Source: Neobacillus muris
Lineage (GTDB): Bacteria; Bacillota; Bacilli; Bacillales; Cytobacillaceae
Assembly: GCF_943193175.1 (NCBI RefSeq)
Contig: NZ_CALPDF010000042.1
Location: forward strand, 1-39,172
DNA length: 39,172 bases
Reading direction: 5' to 3'
The notes below the pieces were generated by a model, which was given only the letters and a program-made list of their open reading frames with translations, made no database searches and was not told the DNA's origin. The position numbers were made by a program, and so were the translations under genes. Positions 1 to 9,528 of this stretch are shown here, piece by piece. Each line of letters opens with the position of its first letter. Positions within the stretch are counted from its first letter, which is position 1.

Positions 1-76
1 CGGCTGAAGGGATCGGTCTTGAAAACCGACAGGCGGGTTAAACCGCGCGGGGGTTCGAATCCCTCTTCCTCCGCCA
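1..76 (+). tRNA. tRNA-Ser (anticodon TGA), 5' end missing
   Basis: Only the 3' part lies in the window, which opens inside the D arm. The anticodon stem-loop with TGA at 20-22, a long variable arm typical of serine tRNA, the T arm, discriminator G and encoded CCA at 74-76 are all visible. It is the first of ten tRNAs in a run ordered like the distal half of the B. subtilis trnB cluster, so an rRNA operon probably lies upstream, outside the window. Confidence 0.93.
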
Positions 77-102
77 TAAACACAATTTTTCTATTTATTA
101 TT

Positions 103-119
103 ATCGCGGCGTGGAGCAA
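103..119 (+). repeat. Partial copy of the 5' end of the initiator tRNA gene
   Basis: Seventeen bases at 103-119 match 241-257, the two bases before the initiator tRNA-Met plus its first 15 bases, with two differences. The rest of the tRNA is not present after 119, so this looks like a decayed or truncated duplicate inside an unusually long spacer (77-242) between tRNA-Ser and tRNA-fMet. Chance similarity is possible at this length. Confidence 0.4.
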
Positions 120-150
120 CGAGCGTTGTTTCAATGAAATATCTGCGAGT

Positions 151-197
151 TGTATCAATCGAGCTGCTGCTTGAATAAGCTTTCTGAGATTGATACA
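151..197. repeat. 10-bp inverted repeat in the Ser-fMet tRNA spacer
   Basis: TGTATCAATC at 151-160 and GATTGATACA at 188-197 are perfect reverse complements separated by 27 bases. No T run follows, so this is not a standard terminator. Its role is unknown; it could affect processing of the tRNA precursor or mark an old insertion. Confidence 0.5.
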
Positions 198-242
198 GTC
201 CGTGAATTTATGAGCATGGACATTCTAAATATTTTTTACTAT

Positions 243-316
<74 letters not shown>

Positions 317-319
317 TCT

Positions 320-393
320 GGTCTGGTAGTTCAGCTGGTTAGAATGCCTGCCTGTCACGCAGGAGGTCGCGGGTTCGAGTCCCGTCCAGACCG
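320..393 (+). tRNA. tRNA-Asp (anticodon GTC)
   Basis: The acceptor stem GGTCTGG/CCAGACC is perfect, with anticodon GTC at 354-356 and discriminator G. CCA is not encoded. It lies three bases after tRNA-fMet. Confidence 0.96.
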
Positions 394-396
394 TAT

Positions 397-469
397 GGCT
401 CAGTAGCTCAGTCGGTAGAGCAAAGGACTGAAAATCCTTGTGTCGGCGGTTCGATTCCGTCCTGAGCCA
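397..469 (+). tRNA. tRNA-Phe (anticodon GAA)
   Basis: The acceptor stem GGCTCAG/CTGAGCC is perfect, with anticodon GAA at 430-432 and discriminator A. The full CCA is not encoded. Confidence 0.96.
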
Positions 470-499
470 CCTTTTAAAATGATCTTTCACAAATATTAT

Positions 500-576
500 G
501 GCGGTTGTGGCGAAGTGGTTAACGCACCAGATTGTGGCTCTGGCATTCGTGGGTTCGATTCCCATCAATCGCCCCA
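500..576 (+). tRNA. tRNA-His (anticodon GTG)
   Basis: The acceptor stem GCGGTTG/CAATCGC carries the encoded extra 5' G (G-1 at 500) opposite C573, the identity element for histidine tRNA. The anticodon GTG is at 534-536 and CCA is encoded at 574-576. Confidence 0.96.
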
Positions 577-593
577 TCCGATTTGATTTTTAC

Positions 594-667
594 GCGGGTG
601 TAGTTTAGTGGTAAAACCACAGCCTTCCAAGCTGTTGTTGTGGGTTCGATTCCCATCACCCGCTCCA
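594..667 (+). tRNA. tRNA-Gly (anticodon TCC)
   Basis: The acceptor stem GCGGGTG/CACCCGC is perfect, with anticodon TCC at 626-628, discriminator T and encoded CCA at the end. Confidence 0.96.
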
Positions 668-680
668 TATAATATATTAT

Positions 681-757
<77 letters not shown>

Positions 758-767
758 TTTATATTTT

Positions 768-842
768 TCCGCAGTAGCTCAGTGGTAGAGCTATCGGCTG
801 TTAACCGATCGGTCGTAGGTTCGAATCCTACCTGCGGAGCCA
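768..842 (+). tRNA. tRNA-Asn (anticodon GTT)
   Basis: The acceptor stem TCCGCAG/CTGCGGA is perfect, with anticodon GTT at 800-802, discriminator G and encoded CCA at 840-842. Confidence 0.96.
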
Positions 843-845
843 TAT

Positions 846-936
846 AGAGAAGTACCCAAGTGGCTCAAGGGGCTCCCCTGCTAAGGGAGTAGGTCGCGTA
901 AGCGGCGCGAGGGTTCGAATCCCTTCTTCTCTGCCA
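846..936 (+). tRNA. tRNA-Ser (anticodon GCT)
   Basis: A long variable arm, anticodon GCT at 880-882, acceptor stem AGAGAAG/CTTCTCT, discriminator G and encoded CCA at 934-936. The first pair is A:T, where I expect G:C in the B. subtilis counterpart. Confidence 0.95.
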
Positions 937-939
937 GTC

Positions 940-1011
940 GGCCCGTTGGTCAAGCGGTTAAGACACCGCCCTTTCACGGCGGTAACACGGGTTCGAATCC
1001 CGTACGGGTCA
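940..1011 (+). tRNA. tRNA-Glu (anticodon TTC)
   Basis: The acceptor stem GGCCCGT/ACGGGTC has one G:T pair. The anticodon TTC is at 973-975 and the discriminator is A. CCA is not encoded. It is the last tRNA of the cluster and is followed at once by a terminator. Confidence 0.96.
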
Positions 1012-1020
1012 TACAAAGAA

Positions 1021-1048
1021 GCTGATAACAATAGTTATCAGCTTTTTT
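1021..1048 (+). terminator. Terminator of the tRNA cluster
   Basis: A perfect 9-bp stem, GCTGATAAC (1021-1029) with GTTATCAGC (1034-1042), a 4-base loop and six T's. It lies 10 bases after tRNA-Glu, the expected place for the end of the tRNA transcript. Confidence 0.93.
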
Positions 1049-1541
1049 GTTATATAAAAATAGTAGTTCTAAATAATTATTTTATTTTAGTAGTCGGTAA
1101 ATTTTATAAATGATAATTCCTCATATCCTCTTTTACTACAATCATCCCTTATGTTCATTCTTTCTCACGTACCGATTGCCTGTATGGCTGAATATTGATA
1201 GTAAGTAAATCCTGCAATTAAATGATCTCCATAAAAATTCGCCCCACAGTACCTTCAAAATAATCTTCCGATTCGACTCTCAGAAATAGTATTCCTGTAA
1301 TAATTTCTAACATAATATTTCTGTTCTCGTAAATAAATCTAACAAAAAAATTTTGAGGAATTTTGGCTGATAATGGCGCGAAATAGATCGGATTTACACA
1401 AAAAACAAAGAATGTTGTCTTTATTCGGCTGCTGTTAAAGAGTCTTGTCAGAAAAGATAAAAAAATATTTCGAGAATTATGATAACTTTACCTTTATAAT
1501 TGAGACTTGAAAAACATATTCTCAATGGAACGAGGAAAGTC
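1049..1541. other. AT-rich intergenic region between the tRNA cluster and glgB
   Basis: About 490 bases without a supportable gene on either strand. I found only short frames without proper ribosome binding sites. No tRNA remnant or structured RNA is visible. The last part must hold the glgB promoter. Confidence 0.7.
1496..1522 (+). promoter_or_regulatory. Candidate sigma-E-type promoter of the glg operon
   Basis: ATAATT at 1496-1501 and CATATTCT at 1515-1522 are separated by 13 bases. Sigma-E promoters have an ATA-containing -35 and a CATACAMT -10, so the -10 matches six of eight positions. Transcription would start near 1529, just before the glgB ribosome binding site. The B. subtilis glg operon is known to be sigma-E dependent. 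No good sigma-A promoter is obvious here. The match is weak enough to be chance. Confidence 0.3.
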
Positions 1542-3491
1542 ATGACGGTAAATACATTATTTCCAACGGACTATCAACTGCATTTATTTCATGAAGGAAA
1601 CTTATTTCAAAGTCATCAACTTTTTGGTGCTCATATTTTAAACGATTCCACACAAACCTACACACGATTTTGCGTTTGGGCCCCGAACGCCCTTCAAGTA
1701 AGGCTGGTCGGCGATTTCAATAATTGGGACGGTCAAGGATATGAAATGCAAAAAGTGAATGATGAAGGAGTATGGGTTCATATCATCAACAAAAACCTGG
1801 AAGGATGTATTTATAAGTATGAAATTCTTACACAATCAAAGGAAATGCTCCTGAAAGCTGACCCTTATGCTTTTTACTCCGAATTAAGACCCAATACTGC
1901 CTCAATTGTGTTTTCTCTGGATGATTTTAACTGGGATGACCAAGATTGGATGAACAGGAGATATGGGAAAAATTCCTTGTCGGAGCCAGCAGTCATCTAT
2001 GAACTTCATGTTGGCTCATGGAAAAAAAAACAAAATGGGGATTTTCTCACATATAGGGAGTTGGCTGGAGAACTCATTCCCTATATTCTTGAGCACGGTT
2101 TTACCCACATCGAATTGTTACCTATCGTTGAGCATCCGCTCGATGCCTCTTGGGGCTATCAGGGAACAGGATATTTTTCGGTTACTTCCAGATATGGAAC
2201 CCCCAATGATTTTAGATATTTTGTGGATCAATGTCATAAACATAAAATAGGGGTTATCCTAGATTGGGTTCCTGGCCATTTTTGCAAGGATGCACATGGC
2301 CTTTATCGATTCGATGGTACGCATCTTTATTCCTATGAGCATGATAGGGACAGAGAAAATGCGATATGGGGGACAGCAAACTTTGACCTTGGAAAAGGCG
2401 AAGTACAGAGTTATTTGATATCGAATGCGATTTTTTGGATGGAGTACTTTCATGTGGATGGCTTTAGAATGGATGCTGTTGCCAATATCATCTACTGGCC
2501 AAACAGTGCCGGTTCAAAAACACAAAATCATTTAGGGATTCAATTTTTAAAAAAGTTGAATAAGGAGATCCACGAATATGATCCGTCGATTCTTGTAATC
2601 GGCGAGGACTCAACCGATTTTCCGAATGTCACGGCCCCTGTCCGCTATGGCGGCCTGGGATTTGATTATAAGTGGAATATGGGCTGGATGAACGACATTT
2701 TAGAGTATATGGAAACGCCGCCTTTTGCACGGCACGCTGCACATTCCAAGGTCACTTTTTCACTTTTATATGCGTTTTCAGAAAATTTTATGCTCCCGTT
2801 TTCACATGATGAAGTCGTACATGGAAAAAAGTCGCTTCTTGACAAAATGCCAGGGGATTATTGGGAAAAATTCGCCCAATACCGCCTTTTGCTAGGATTC
2901 ATGTTCTCACATCCAGGAAAAAAACTGTTATTTATGGGATTTGAATTGGGGCAGTTTGCCGAATGGAAGGACAAAGAGCAATTAGATTGGATGTTGCTTG
3001 AGTATGACATGCATCAAAGATTAAATGAATATGTGAAAATATTAATTAAGTTATATAAACGTTCCAGGGCACTATTTGAATTGGATCACTTATGGGATGG
3101 GTTTGAATGGATTGACGCTGATAACAAAGAGCAATCGGTCTTTTCGTTTATACGGAGAGGGAAGAAAGAGGAAGACACCATTATCATTGTCTGCAATTTT
3201 ACGGGTATCAGCTATCAGGAATACCAAATTGGGGTACCGCAAGCAGGGGAGTACCGTGAAATATTCAACAGTGACAGCACAGAATATGGGGGATCAGGGG
3301 TGGTCAACAAAAAGACAATTGCTTCCTTGGAGCAGCCATTTCATGGGAAACCATTTTCTATCAATATAAGCATGGGACCATTCAGTTTTCTGCTATTTAG
3401 ACCTGTTAAAAAAAGAAAGGAGAGGATAGGGAATGGGAAAGAAAAAGTGCGTAGCCATGCTGTTGGCAGGGGGAAAAGGAAGCAGGCTTAA
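1542..3491 (+). CDS. glgB: 1,4-alpha-glucan branching enzyme GlgB
   Basis: Cuts alpha-1,4-glucan chains and re-attaches them as alpha-1,6 branches during glycogen synthesis in the cytoplasm. The protein (649 residues, close to the family norm) has an N-terminal CBM48 domain (about 20-115), then a GH13 barrel. Active-site motifs are visible: GFRMDA (nucleophile Asp near 310), GEDST (acid/base Glu near 355) and SHDE (Asp near 423). An all-beta C-terminal domain follows. I chose ATG 1542 because GAGGAAAG at 1532-1539 sits just upstream; an in-frame TTG at 1500 has no such site. The last 19 codons overlap the start of glgC and encode a Lys/Arg-rich tail. First gene of glgBCDAP. Function is certain; only the start is a choice. 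Confidence 0.97.
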   Translation: MTVNTLFPTDYQLHLFHEGNLFQSHQLFGAHILNDSTQTYTRFCVWAPNALQVRLVGDFNNWDGQGYEMQKVNDEGVWVHIINKNLEGCIYKYEILTQSKEMLLKADPYAFYSELRPNTASIVFSLDDFNWDDQDWMNRRYGKNSLSEPAVIYELHVGSWKKKQNGDFLTYRELAGELIPYILEHGFTHIELLPIVEHPLDASWGYQGTGYFSVTSRYGTPNDFRYFVDQCHKHKIGVILDWVPGHFCKDAHGLYRFDGTHLYSYEHDRDRENAIWGTANFDLGKGEVQSYLISNAIFWMEYFHVDGFRMDAVANIIYWPNSAGSKTQNHLGIQFLKKLNKEIHEYDPSILVIGEDSTDFPNVTAPVRYGGLGFDYKWNMGWMNDILEYMETPPFARHAAHSKVTFSLLYAFSENFMLPFSHDEVVHGKKSLLDKMPGDYWEKFAQYRLLLGFMFSHPGKKLLFMGFELGQFAEWKDKEQLDWMLLEYDMHQRLNEYVKILIKLYKRSRALFELDHLWDGFEWIDADNKEQSVFSFIRRGKKEEDTIIIVCNFTGISYQEYQIGVPQAGEYREIFNSDSTEYGGSGVVNKKTIASLEQPFHGKPFSINISMGPFSFLLFRPVKKRKERIGNGKEKVRSHAVGRGKRKQA

Positions 3492-4590
3492 TGTCCTGAC
3501 AAAGGACCTTGCGAAACCTGCTGTTCCTTTTGGAGGAAAATATCGGATTATTGATTTTACCTTAAGCAATTGTTCGAATTCAGGGATTGATACAGTGGGG
3601 GTTTTAACACAGTATCAGCCGCTTTTATTAAATTCCTATATTGGGATTGGCAGCACGTGGGATTTAGACCGGAAAAATGGCGGTGTGACGGTGCTGCCTC
3701 CTTATAGCGAATCGTCTGAAGTAAAATGGTATACTGGCACGGCAAGTGCGATTTATCAAAACTTGAACTATCTTAAGCACTATCAGCCTGACTATATCCT
3801 TATTCTTTCAGGTGATCATATTTACAAAATGAATTATGAGTCCATGCTGGAATACCACATTGAAAAAAGGGCCGATGTCTCTATTTCTGTTATTGAGGTT
3901 CCTTGGATAGAAGCTGGCCGTTTTGGGATTATGAATACAAATGAGGAAATGAGAATCACAGAATTTGAGGAGAAGCCGGCTAATCCCAAAAACAATTTGG
4001 CATCGATGGGAATTTATATATTCAGCTGGAATATATTAAAGGAATATTTGGAAATGGATGCAAGAAATCCGGATTCAAGTCATGATTTTGGAAAAGACGT
4101 GATTCCTTTGCTCTTGGAACAAAAAAAGAAGTTGTTTGCTTATCCGTTTAAAGGCTATTGGAAAGATGTCGGCACTGTTCAGAGCCTTTGGGAAGCCAAC
4201 ATGGATTTATTAAAGGAAGACTGTGAGTTAGACCTATTCGATCCTTCCTGGAAGATTTATTCCGTCAATCCGAACCAGCCTCCTCAATACATTTCGCCAG
4301 CTGCCTCTGTGTCGGAGTCACTGATCAATGAGGGCTGTACCATAGAAGGGGAAATCGACCATTCTGTCCTTTTCCAAGGAGTTGTTGTGGGGAAGGGTAC
4401 CCTTATAAAAGATTCGGTCATTATGCCCGATTCGATTATTGGGGAAAATTGCTGCATTGAAAAAGCAATCGTGCCTTGTGATGTAACCATACCAGATGGA
4501 ACGGTCATTTGCTCTATGGATGATGAAATTATCCTAGTCATGAATGAAATGTTAAGCTGTCTAAAACCAGCCGTAAAGCAGCCCTACTAA
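3433..4590 (+). CDS. glgC: Glucose-1-phosphate adenylyltransferase GlgC
   Basis: Makes ADP-glucose from ATP and glucose 1-phosphate, the committed step of bacterial glycogen synthesis. The N-terminal nucleotidyltransferase domain begins with the signature LAGGKGSRL (residues 11-19), with sugar-binding motifs such as SGDHIY near 130 and EFEEKP near 178. A left-handed beta-helix of hexapeptide repeats forms the C-terminal third. At 385 residues it matches the family. It starts inside glgB (59-base overlap) with AAAGGAGAGG just upstream, which implies translational coupling. GlgC usually forms a heterotetramer with GlgD in bacilli. GlgD is the next gene. Confidence 0.97.
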   Translation: MGKKKCVAMLLAGGKGSRLNVLTKDLAKPAVPFGGKYRIIDFTLSNCSNSGIDTVGVLTQYQPLLLNSYIGIGSTWDLDRKNGGVTVLPPYSESSEVKWYTGTASAIYQNLNYLKHYQPDYILILSGDHIYKMNYESMLEYHIEKRADVSISVIEVPWIEAGRFGIMNTNEEMRITEFEEKPANPKNNLASMGIYIFSWNILKEYLEMDARNPDSSHDFGKDVIPLLLEQKKKLFAYPFKGYWKDVGTVQSLWEANMDLLKEDCELDLFDPSWKIYSVNPNQPPQYISPAASVSESLINEGCTIEGEIDHSVLFQGVVVGKGTLIKDSVIMPDSIIGENCCIEKAIVPCDVTIPDGTVICSMDDEIILVMNEMLSCLKPAVKQPY

Positions 4591-4658
4591 AACTTGAATG
4601 GTTGATGGAGGAGAAATTGCTCTACTAATAAACAAATAAACAAGGGGGATCTGGAGAG

Positions 4659-5690
4659 ATGAGAAGAAAGCTGTTAGGCATAATAGATGCCACAAGCTAT
4701 CACGAAGATTTAGAGGATTTAATAACCCATCGATCATTGGCTGCATTGCCTTTTTCAGGGCGTTATCGGGTAATAGACTTCGTTTTGTCCAGCATGGTGA
4801 ATTCAGGTATCAGAAGTGTTGCCATTTTTCCAAAAATGCAGTATCGATCGTTGATGGATCATTTAGGTTCGGGTAAAAACTGGGACCTGAATAGAAAGCG
4901 TGATGGACTATTCTTTTTCCCGTCATCGATTGTGGATTACCATGAAAATCGAATCGGTTCTTTTGATCTGTTTGCTGCCAATATGGATTACTTTTCCCGA
5001 AGCACGCAGGAGTACGCTATTATTTCTAACTGTTATACCATTTTTAATATGAATTATAAGCCAATCCTCGAGTCACACATCCATTCCGAATGTGATATTA
5101 CGGAGGTCCATAACAAGGATGGAGGCTCGATGGAAATGTATTTAGTTAAAACTTCATTTCTTATGGACCTGATAAAAAATAAAAATGAAACCGGGTATTC
5201 ATGCATGAGGGATGTTGTCCGGGATCCGCAAAGCCAATATAAGATATGCCATTATCTCTATAATGGTTATGCGGTCATGATCGATTCGATTGAAAGTTAC
5301 TTTAACACGAGCATGAACCTGCTGCAGCCTGAGGTTTGGAAAAAATTATTTTTAAAAGATCAGCCGATTTTAACAAAGGTGAAGGATGAGCCGCCTACAA
5401 AATATATAAAAGGGGCATCGGTCAAGAACTCCATGGTGGCGAATGGCTGCCAGATTAGCGGCACGGTAGAGAACAGTATTATTTCCCGCGGGGTCACAAT
5501 CGGAAAAGGTGCCGTCGTTCGGAATAGTATTATCATGCAAAAATGTGTGATTGAAGACAATTGCCATTTAGATTCGGTCATTATGGATAAGGATGTCAGG
5601 GTTGAAGCGGGAGCCCATCTTAACGGGACGGACCAGGCGCCGTTTGTAGTTCGGAAAGGGACGAAACAAGGAGCGTTGATGAACTCGTGA
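4659..5690 (+). CDS. glgD: Glycogen biosynthesis protein GlgD (ADP-glucose pyrophosphorylase subunit)
   Basis: A paralogue of GlgC that acts as partner subunit of ADP-glucose pyrophosphorylase in bacilli. It keeps the overall fold (nucleotidyltransferase-like N terminus, then a left-handed beta-helix with hexapeptide repeats around 250-320) and the motif GRYRVIDFVLSSMVNSGI around 32-49. It lacks the N-terminal GGKGSRL nucleotide-binding loop seen in GlgC; the equivalent region reads GIIDATSYHEDLE. This fits a non-catalytic or modulatory subunit. It has 343 residues. A site AAGGGGGA lies upstream of ATG 4659. Its stop overlaps the GTG start of glgA by four bases (GTGA). Confidence 0.95.
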   Translation: MRRKLLGIIDATSYHEDLEDLITHRSLAALPFSGRYRVIDFVLSSMVNSGIRSVAIFPKMQYRSLMDHLGSGKNWDLNRKRDGLFFFPSSIVDYHENRIGSFDLFAANMDYFSRSTQEYAIISNCYTIFNMNYKPILESHIHSECDITEVHNKDGGSMEMYLVKTSFLMDLIKNKNETGYSCMRDVVRDPQSQYKICHYLYNGYAVMIDSIESYFNTSMNLLQPEVWKKLFLKDQPILTKVKDEPPTKYIKGASVKNSMVANGCQISGTVENSIISRGVTIGKGAVVRNSIIMQKCVIEDNCHLDSVIMDKDVRVEAGAHLNGTDQAPFVVRKGTKQGALMNS

Positions 5691-7138
5691 AGGTCTTATT
5701 TGCTGTTTCGGAATGCCAGCCATTTGCTAAATCGGGAGGACTCGCTGATGTGGCGGGCTCCCTTCCAAGGGAATTGAATAATTTGGGATCGGATGTCAGA
5801 GTGATTCTCCCTAAATATGGAACCATTGCAGAAGAATTTAAAAATAAAATGGTGAAAGTGAAAGAATTCACAGTCCCGGTGGGCTGGCGAAATCAATATT
5901 GCGGAATTGAGGAACTGGTCCATCAAGGAGTAACTTATTATTTTGTCGATAATGAATATTACTTTAAACGGGATCGGCTGTACGGCTTTTATGATGATGG
6001 TGAGCGCTTCGCTTATTTTAACCGGGCTGTGCTTGAAATGATGGAGGAGCTGCAATTCTTCCCAGATGTGGTTCACTGTCATGATTGGCATACAGGGATG
6101 ATTCCGTATTTATTAAGAACCGAGTATTATAAACGGAAAGGCTATGGCTCGATTCGCACTGTGTTTACGATTCATAATCTACAATTTCAAGGGATATTCC
6201 CAAAAGAAGTGATTAAGGACTTACTAGGCTTGGATTGGGAAGCTTTTAATCAAGGGCATTTGGAGTTTTTTGGAGCTGTAAATTTTATGAAGGGGGCATT
6301 GGTGGCAGCCGACAAGATCACAACAGTCAGCCCCACCTATAAGCAGGAAATCCAAACAGGGGAATATGGTGAAAAGCTGGATGGGCTGCTAAGGCAGCGG
6401 AATGAGGACCTAATCGGCATTATAAATGGAATTGATGAGGACTTTTATAATCCCGAAAATGCCCCGTTTATATACAAACCATTCTCTTATCGGAACCCAG
6501 GGAATAAGCTGATGAATAAACGGGAGATCCAAAGATTCGCCGGAATGAGGACGAGTGCCAATGTACCGTTAATGGTGATGATTTCACGGCTGACAAAGCA
6601 AAAAGGGCTGGATCTTGTCAGGTGTGTGCTCCGTGAGATCCTCCAAGAGGATATCCAGATTCTTATTTTAGGTACCGGCGATTATGAATATGAACACTAT
6701 TTAAGGCAGGCAGCCAGAATATATCCGGAAAAATTAAAGGTTTATACCGAGTTTGATGAAGTGTTTGCCCATAAATTATATGCTGCGGCTGATCTATTTT
6801 TAATGCCCTCATTGTTTGAACCATGCGGATTAGGCCAATTGATTGCGATGAGGTATGGGGCGATTCCGATTGTCCGGGAGACCGGCGGATTGAATGATAC
6901 TGTACAGGCCTATAATGAGTATACTGGTGAAGGAAACGGTTTTTCGTTCCGCCATTATAATGCCCACGACATGCTTTACACGATTAGAAGGGCCCTTCAC
7001 TTTTATCAGAATAAACAGGTGTGGGATTCCATTGTGAAGCAGGCAATGGAAAAGGATTATAGCTGGACCCAATCGGCATTCAGTTATAACCAGCTTTATG
7101 CAGAGCTCGTCACAAGGAGTGAGACACATGTTTTCTAA
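5687..7138 (+). CDS. glgA: Glycogen synthase GlgA
   Basis: Transfers glucose from ADP-glucose to the non-reducing end of alpha-1,4-glucans. A GT5 enzyme of 483 residues, the usual length. The N-terminal loop KSGGLADV (about 15-22) is the ADP-glucose-binding KxGGL motif. A second glycosyltransferase domain carries PSLFEPCGLGQ near 375 and the RETGGLNDTV segment near 400, both typical of the family. It starts at GTG 5687, overlapping the glgD stop codon by four bases, with AAGGAG about 11 bases upstream. The 3' end overlaps glgP by 11 bases. Translational coupling along the operon is likely. Confidence 0.97.
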   Translation: MKVLFAVSECQPFAKSGGLADVAGSLPRELNNLGSDVRVILPKYGTIAEEFKNKMVKVKEFTVPVGWRNQYCGIEELVHQGVTYYFVDNEYYFKRDRLYGFYDDGERFAYFNRAVLEMMEELQFFPDVVHCHDWHTGMIPYLLRTEYYKRKGYGSIRTVFTIHNLQFQGIFPKEVIKDLLGLDWEAFNQGHLEFFGAVNFMKGALVAADKITTVSPTYKQEIQTGEYGEKLDGLLRQRNEDLIGIINGIDEDFYNPENAPFIYKPFSYRNPGNKLMNKREIQRFAGMRTSANVPLMVMISRLTKQKGLDLVRCVLREILQEDIQILILGTGDYEYEHYLRQAARIYPEKLKVYTEFDEVFAHKLYAAADLFLMPSLFEPCGLGQLIAMRYGAIPIVRETGGLNDTVQAYNEYTGEGNGFSFRHYNAHDMLYTIRRALHFYQNKQVWDSIVKQAMEKDYSWTQSAFSYNQLYAELVTRSETHVF

Positions 7139-9521
7139 GGAGAATTTTAAGGCCGCCTTTTTACATAGGCTTGAAATGCTGTGCGGCAAAAGTTTTTCGG
7201 AGAGTACCAAGCTGGACCATTATCAAACTTTGGGCCATATGATTCGGGAATATGTAAGCGATGATTGGATCACGACGAATGAACAATATATGGCAACGAA
7301 GGGAAAGCAAGTCTATTATTTATCCATTGAATATTTACTTGGAAAGCTAATGCGTCAAAATCTGATTAATCTTGGTGTTGAACAAACGGTGGAGGAGGGC
7401 TTAAAGGAATTAGGCATTGATTTGGCTGAACTGGAAGAGTTAGAACCCGATGCTGGATTAGGCAATGGCGGCTTAGGAAGACTAGCCGCTTGCTTTTTGG
7501 ATTCGCTTGCTTCGCTTGATCTTCCCGGGCATGGTCAGGGTATCCGCTATAAGCATGGGTTATTTGAACAGAAAATAGTTAATGGGTATCAAGTGGAATT
7601 GCCGGAGCAATGGCTAAGGAGCGGAAATGTGTGGGAAATCCGTAAACTGGACTTGGCCGTGAGCGTCCCATTTTGGGGAAAGGTCGATTCAAAAACGGAA
7701 GACGGACGGCTCATTTTTCAACATTTAAACGCAGAAACAGTCACAGCGGTTCCATATGACATGCCAGTTGTTGGCTATGAATCCAAGACGGTCAATACAC
7801 TAAGGCTTTGGAATGCGGAACCGGCCCAATTTCCAATTCATCAAGATATATTAAAATATAAGCGGGAAACAGAAGCAATCTCGGAATTTCTCTACCCGGA
7901 TGACACGCATGATGAAGGAAAAATATTACGGCTAAAGCAGCAGTATTTCCTCGTGTCTGCCAGTATCCAATCTATTGTAAGAGCTCATAAAAAGCAATTC
8001 GGCAGCCTAGATCAGCTGCATCACTACGTATGCCTTCATATTAATGATACCCACCCGGTTCTTGCAATACCTGAATTAATGAGGATTTTGATTGACATAG
8101 AAGGCTTTGGCTGGGACGAGGCTTGGCATATCACACAAAATACCATTTCTTACACGAATCATACAACGTTGTCAGAGGCATTAGAAAAATGGCCGGTAAG
8201 GATTTTTCAGCCGCTGCTTCCGAGAATTTATATGATCGTCGAGGAAATCAATGAACGGTTCTGCCGCCAGTTATGGGAGGAGACCCCAGGAAACTGGGGA
8301 CGAATTGCCAACCTCGCGATTATTGCAGATAACTTTGTGAAGATGGCCCACTTAGCGATTGTCGGAAGTTTTAGTGTGAATGGAGTAGCCAGGCTGCATA
8401 CGGAAATATTGAAGGAGCGGGAAATGAAACCATTTTTCCAGCTGTTCCCTGAAAAGTTTAACAATAAGACAAATGGAATTGCCCACCGGCGCTGGCTGCT
8501 CAAGGCGAACCCGAAACTATCATCGTTGATAACGGATGCTATTGGTCCTTCGTGGACCACCTCGGCCAATGATCTGACCCAGCTCCTTAACTACCAAAAC
8601 GACCGTCCATTTTTGGAACAGTTAGGCAAAATTAAAGCTGCGAACAAACAACAGCTTGCCGGCATTATCTATAAGCTGACGGGAGTAGCGGTGGATACGG
8701 GGTCCATTTTTGATGTGCAGGTAAAGAGGCTGCATGCTTATAAAAGGCAGCTATTGAATGTGCTCCATATTATGTACCTGTACAATCGGATCAAGGAAGA
8801 TTCCAGTTTCCACCTCACACCGAGGGCTTTTATTTTTGGTGCAAAGGCTTCACCGGGCTATTATTATGCTAAGAAAATCATTAAATTGATTAATTCGGTG
8901 GCAGATAAAGTCAATAATGACCCAAAAGTCAGGGATAGGCTGAAGGTTATCTTTTTGGAAGATTATCGCGTTTCTTTAGCAGAAAGAATTTTTCCCGCTG
9001 CTGATGTCAGCGAACAAATTTCCACTGCCAGTAAGGAAGCTTCTGGAACCGGCAATATGAAATTTATGATTAACGGTGCGTTAACGGTTGGAACTCTTGA
9101 TGGGGCGAATGTGGAAATCCATGAGCGGGTAGGGGAGGACAATATCTTTATTTTTGGGTTGACTGCAGAGGAAGTCCTCCACTATTACCGGCATGGGGGA
9201 TACGAATCTGTTGGCTATTATCACCATGATAAAAGAATCCAGCAGGTTATTGACCAGTTGATGAACGGATTTTTTCCAGGCGTCCAAAATGAATATGAGC
9301 CGATCGTTGACTCCTTGCTTCAAGAAAATGATCAATTCTTTGTCTTAAAGGATTTCGCATCCTATGCCAATATCCAGCAAAAAATTGGAGATCACTACAC
9401 AGATATGATGAGCTGGCAAAGAAAAAGCCTCATTAATATCGCTCATGCAGGTTACTTCTCCAGTGACCGTACCATTAGGGAATATGCTTCAGACATTTGG
9501 GCAATCCATCCTCTTTTATAG
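7128..9521 (+). CDS. glgP: Glycogen phosphorylase GlgP
   Basis: Releases glucose 1-phosphate from glycogen using phosphate and pyridoxal phosphate. The protein has 797 residues, as expected for GT35. The PLP-lysine region SGTGNMKFMINGALTVGT lies near residue 645; GNGGLGRLAACFLDS near 120 and KFNNKTNGIAHRRW near 445 are further family signatures. I chose ATG 7128 because AAGGAGTGAG lies just before it; an in-frame ATG at 7098 lacks a site and would lie deep in glgA. Last gene of the operon, followed by a strong terminator. It returns carbon stored by GlgC/D/A/B. Confidence 0.97.
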   Translation: MFSKENFKAAFLHRLEMLCGKSFSESTKLDHYQTLGHMIREYVSDDWITTNEQYMATKGKQVYYLSIEYLLGKLMRQNLINLGVEQTVEEGLKELGIDLAELEELEPDAGLGNGGLGRLAACFLDSLASLDLPGHGQGIRYKHGLFEQKIVNGYQVELPEQWLRSGNVWEIRKLDLAVSVPFWGKVDSKTEDGRLIFQHLNAETVTAVPYDMPVVGYESKTVNTLRLWNAEPAQFPIHQDILKYKRETEAISEFLYPDDTHDEGKILRLKQQYFLVSASIQSIVRAHKKQFGSLDQLHHYVCLHINDTHPVLAIPELMRILIDIEGFGWDEAWHITQNTISYTNHTTLSEALEKWPVRIFQPLLPRIYMIVEEINERFCRQLWEETPGNWGRIANLAIIADNFVKMAHLAIVGSFSVNGVARLHTEILKEREMKPFFQLFPEKFNNKTNGIAHRRWLLKANPKLSSLITDAIGPSWTTSANDLTQLLNYQNDRPFLEQLGKIKAANKQQLAGIIYKLTGVAVDTGSIFDVQVKRLHAYKRQLLNVLHIMYLYNRIKEDSSFHLTPRAFIFGAKASPGYYYAKKIIKLINSVADKVNNDPKVRDRLKVIFLEDYRVSLAERIFPAADVSEQISTASKEASGTGNMKFMINGALTVGTLDGANVEIHERVGEDNIFIFGLTAEEVLHYYRHGGYESVGYYHHDKRIQQVIDQLMNGFFPGVQNEYEPIVDSLLQENDQFFVLKDFASYANIQQKIGDHYTDMMSWQRKSLINIAHAGYFSSDRTIREYASDIWAIHPLL

Positions 9522-9528
9522 CTAGAAA

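Noticed and set aside
1087..1158. A 23-codon minus-strand frame in the tRNA-glgB gap
   Set aside because: No good ribosome binding site, no family resemblance, low-complexity AT-rich DNA.
1500..1541. Upstream TTG start for glgB
   Set aside because: No ribosome binding site; ATG 1542 has GAGGAAAG at the right spacing and gives the normal N terminus.
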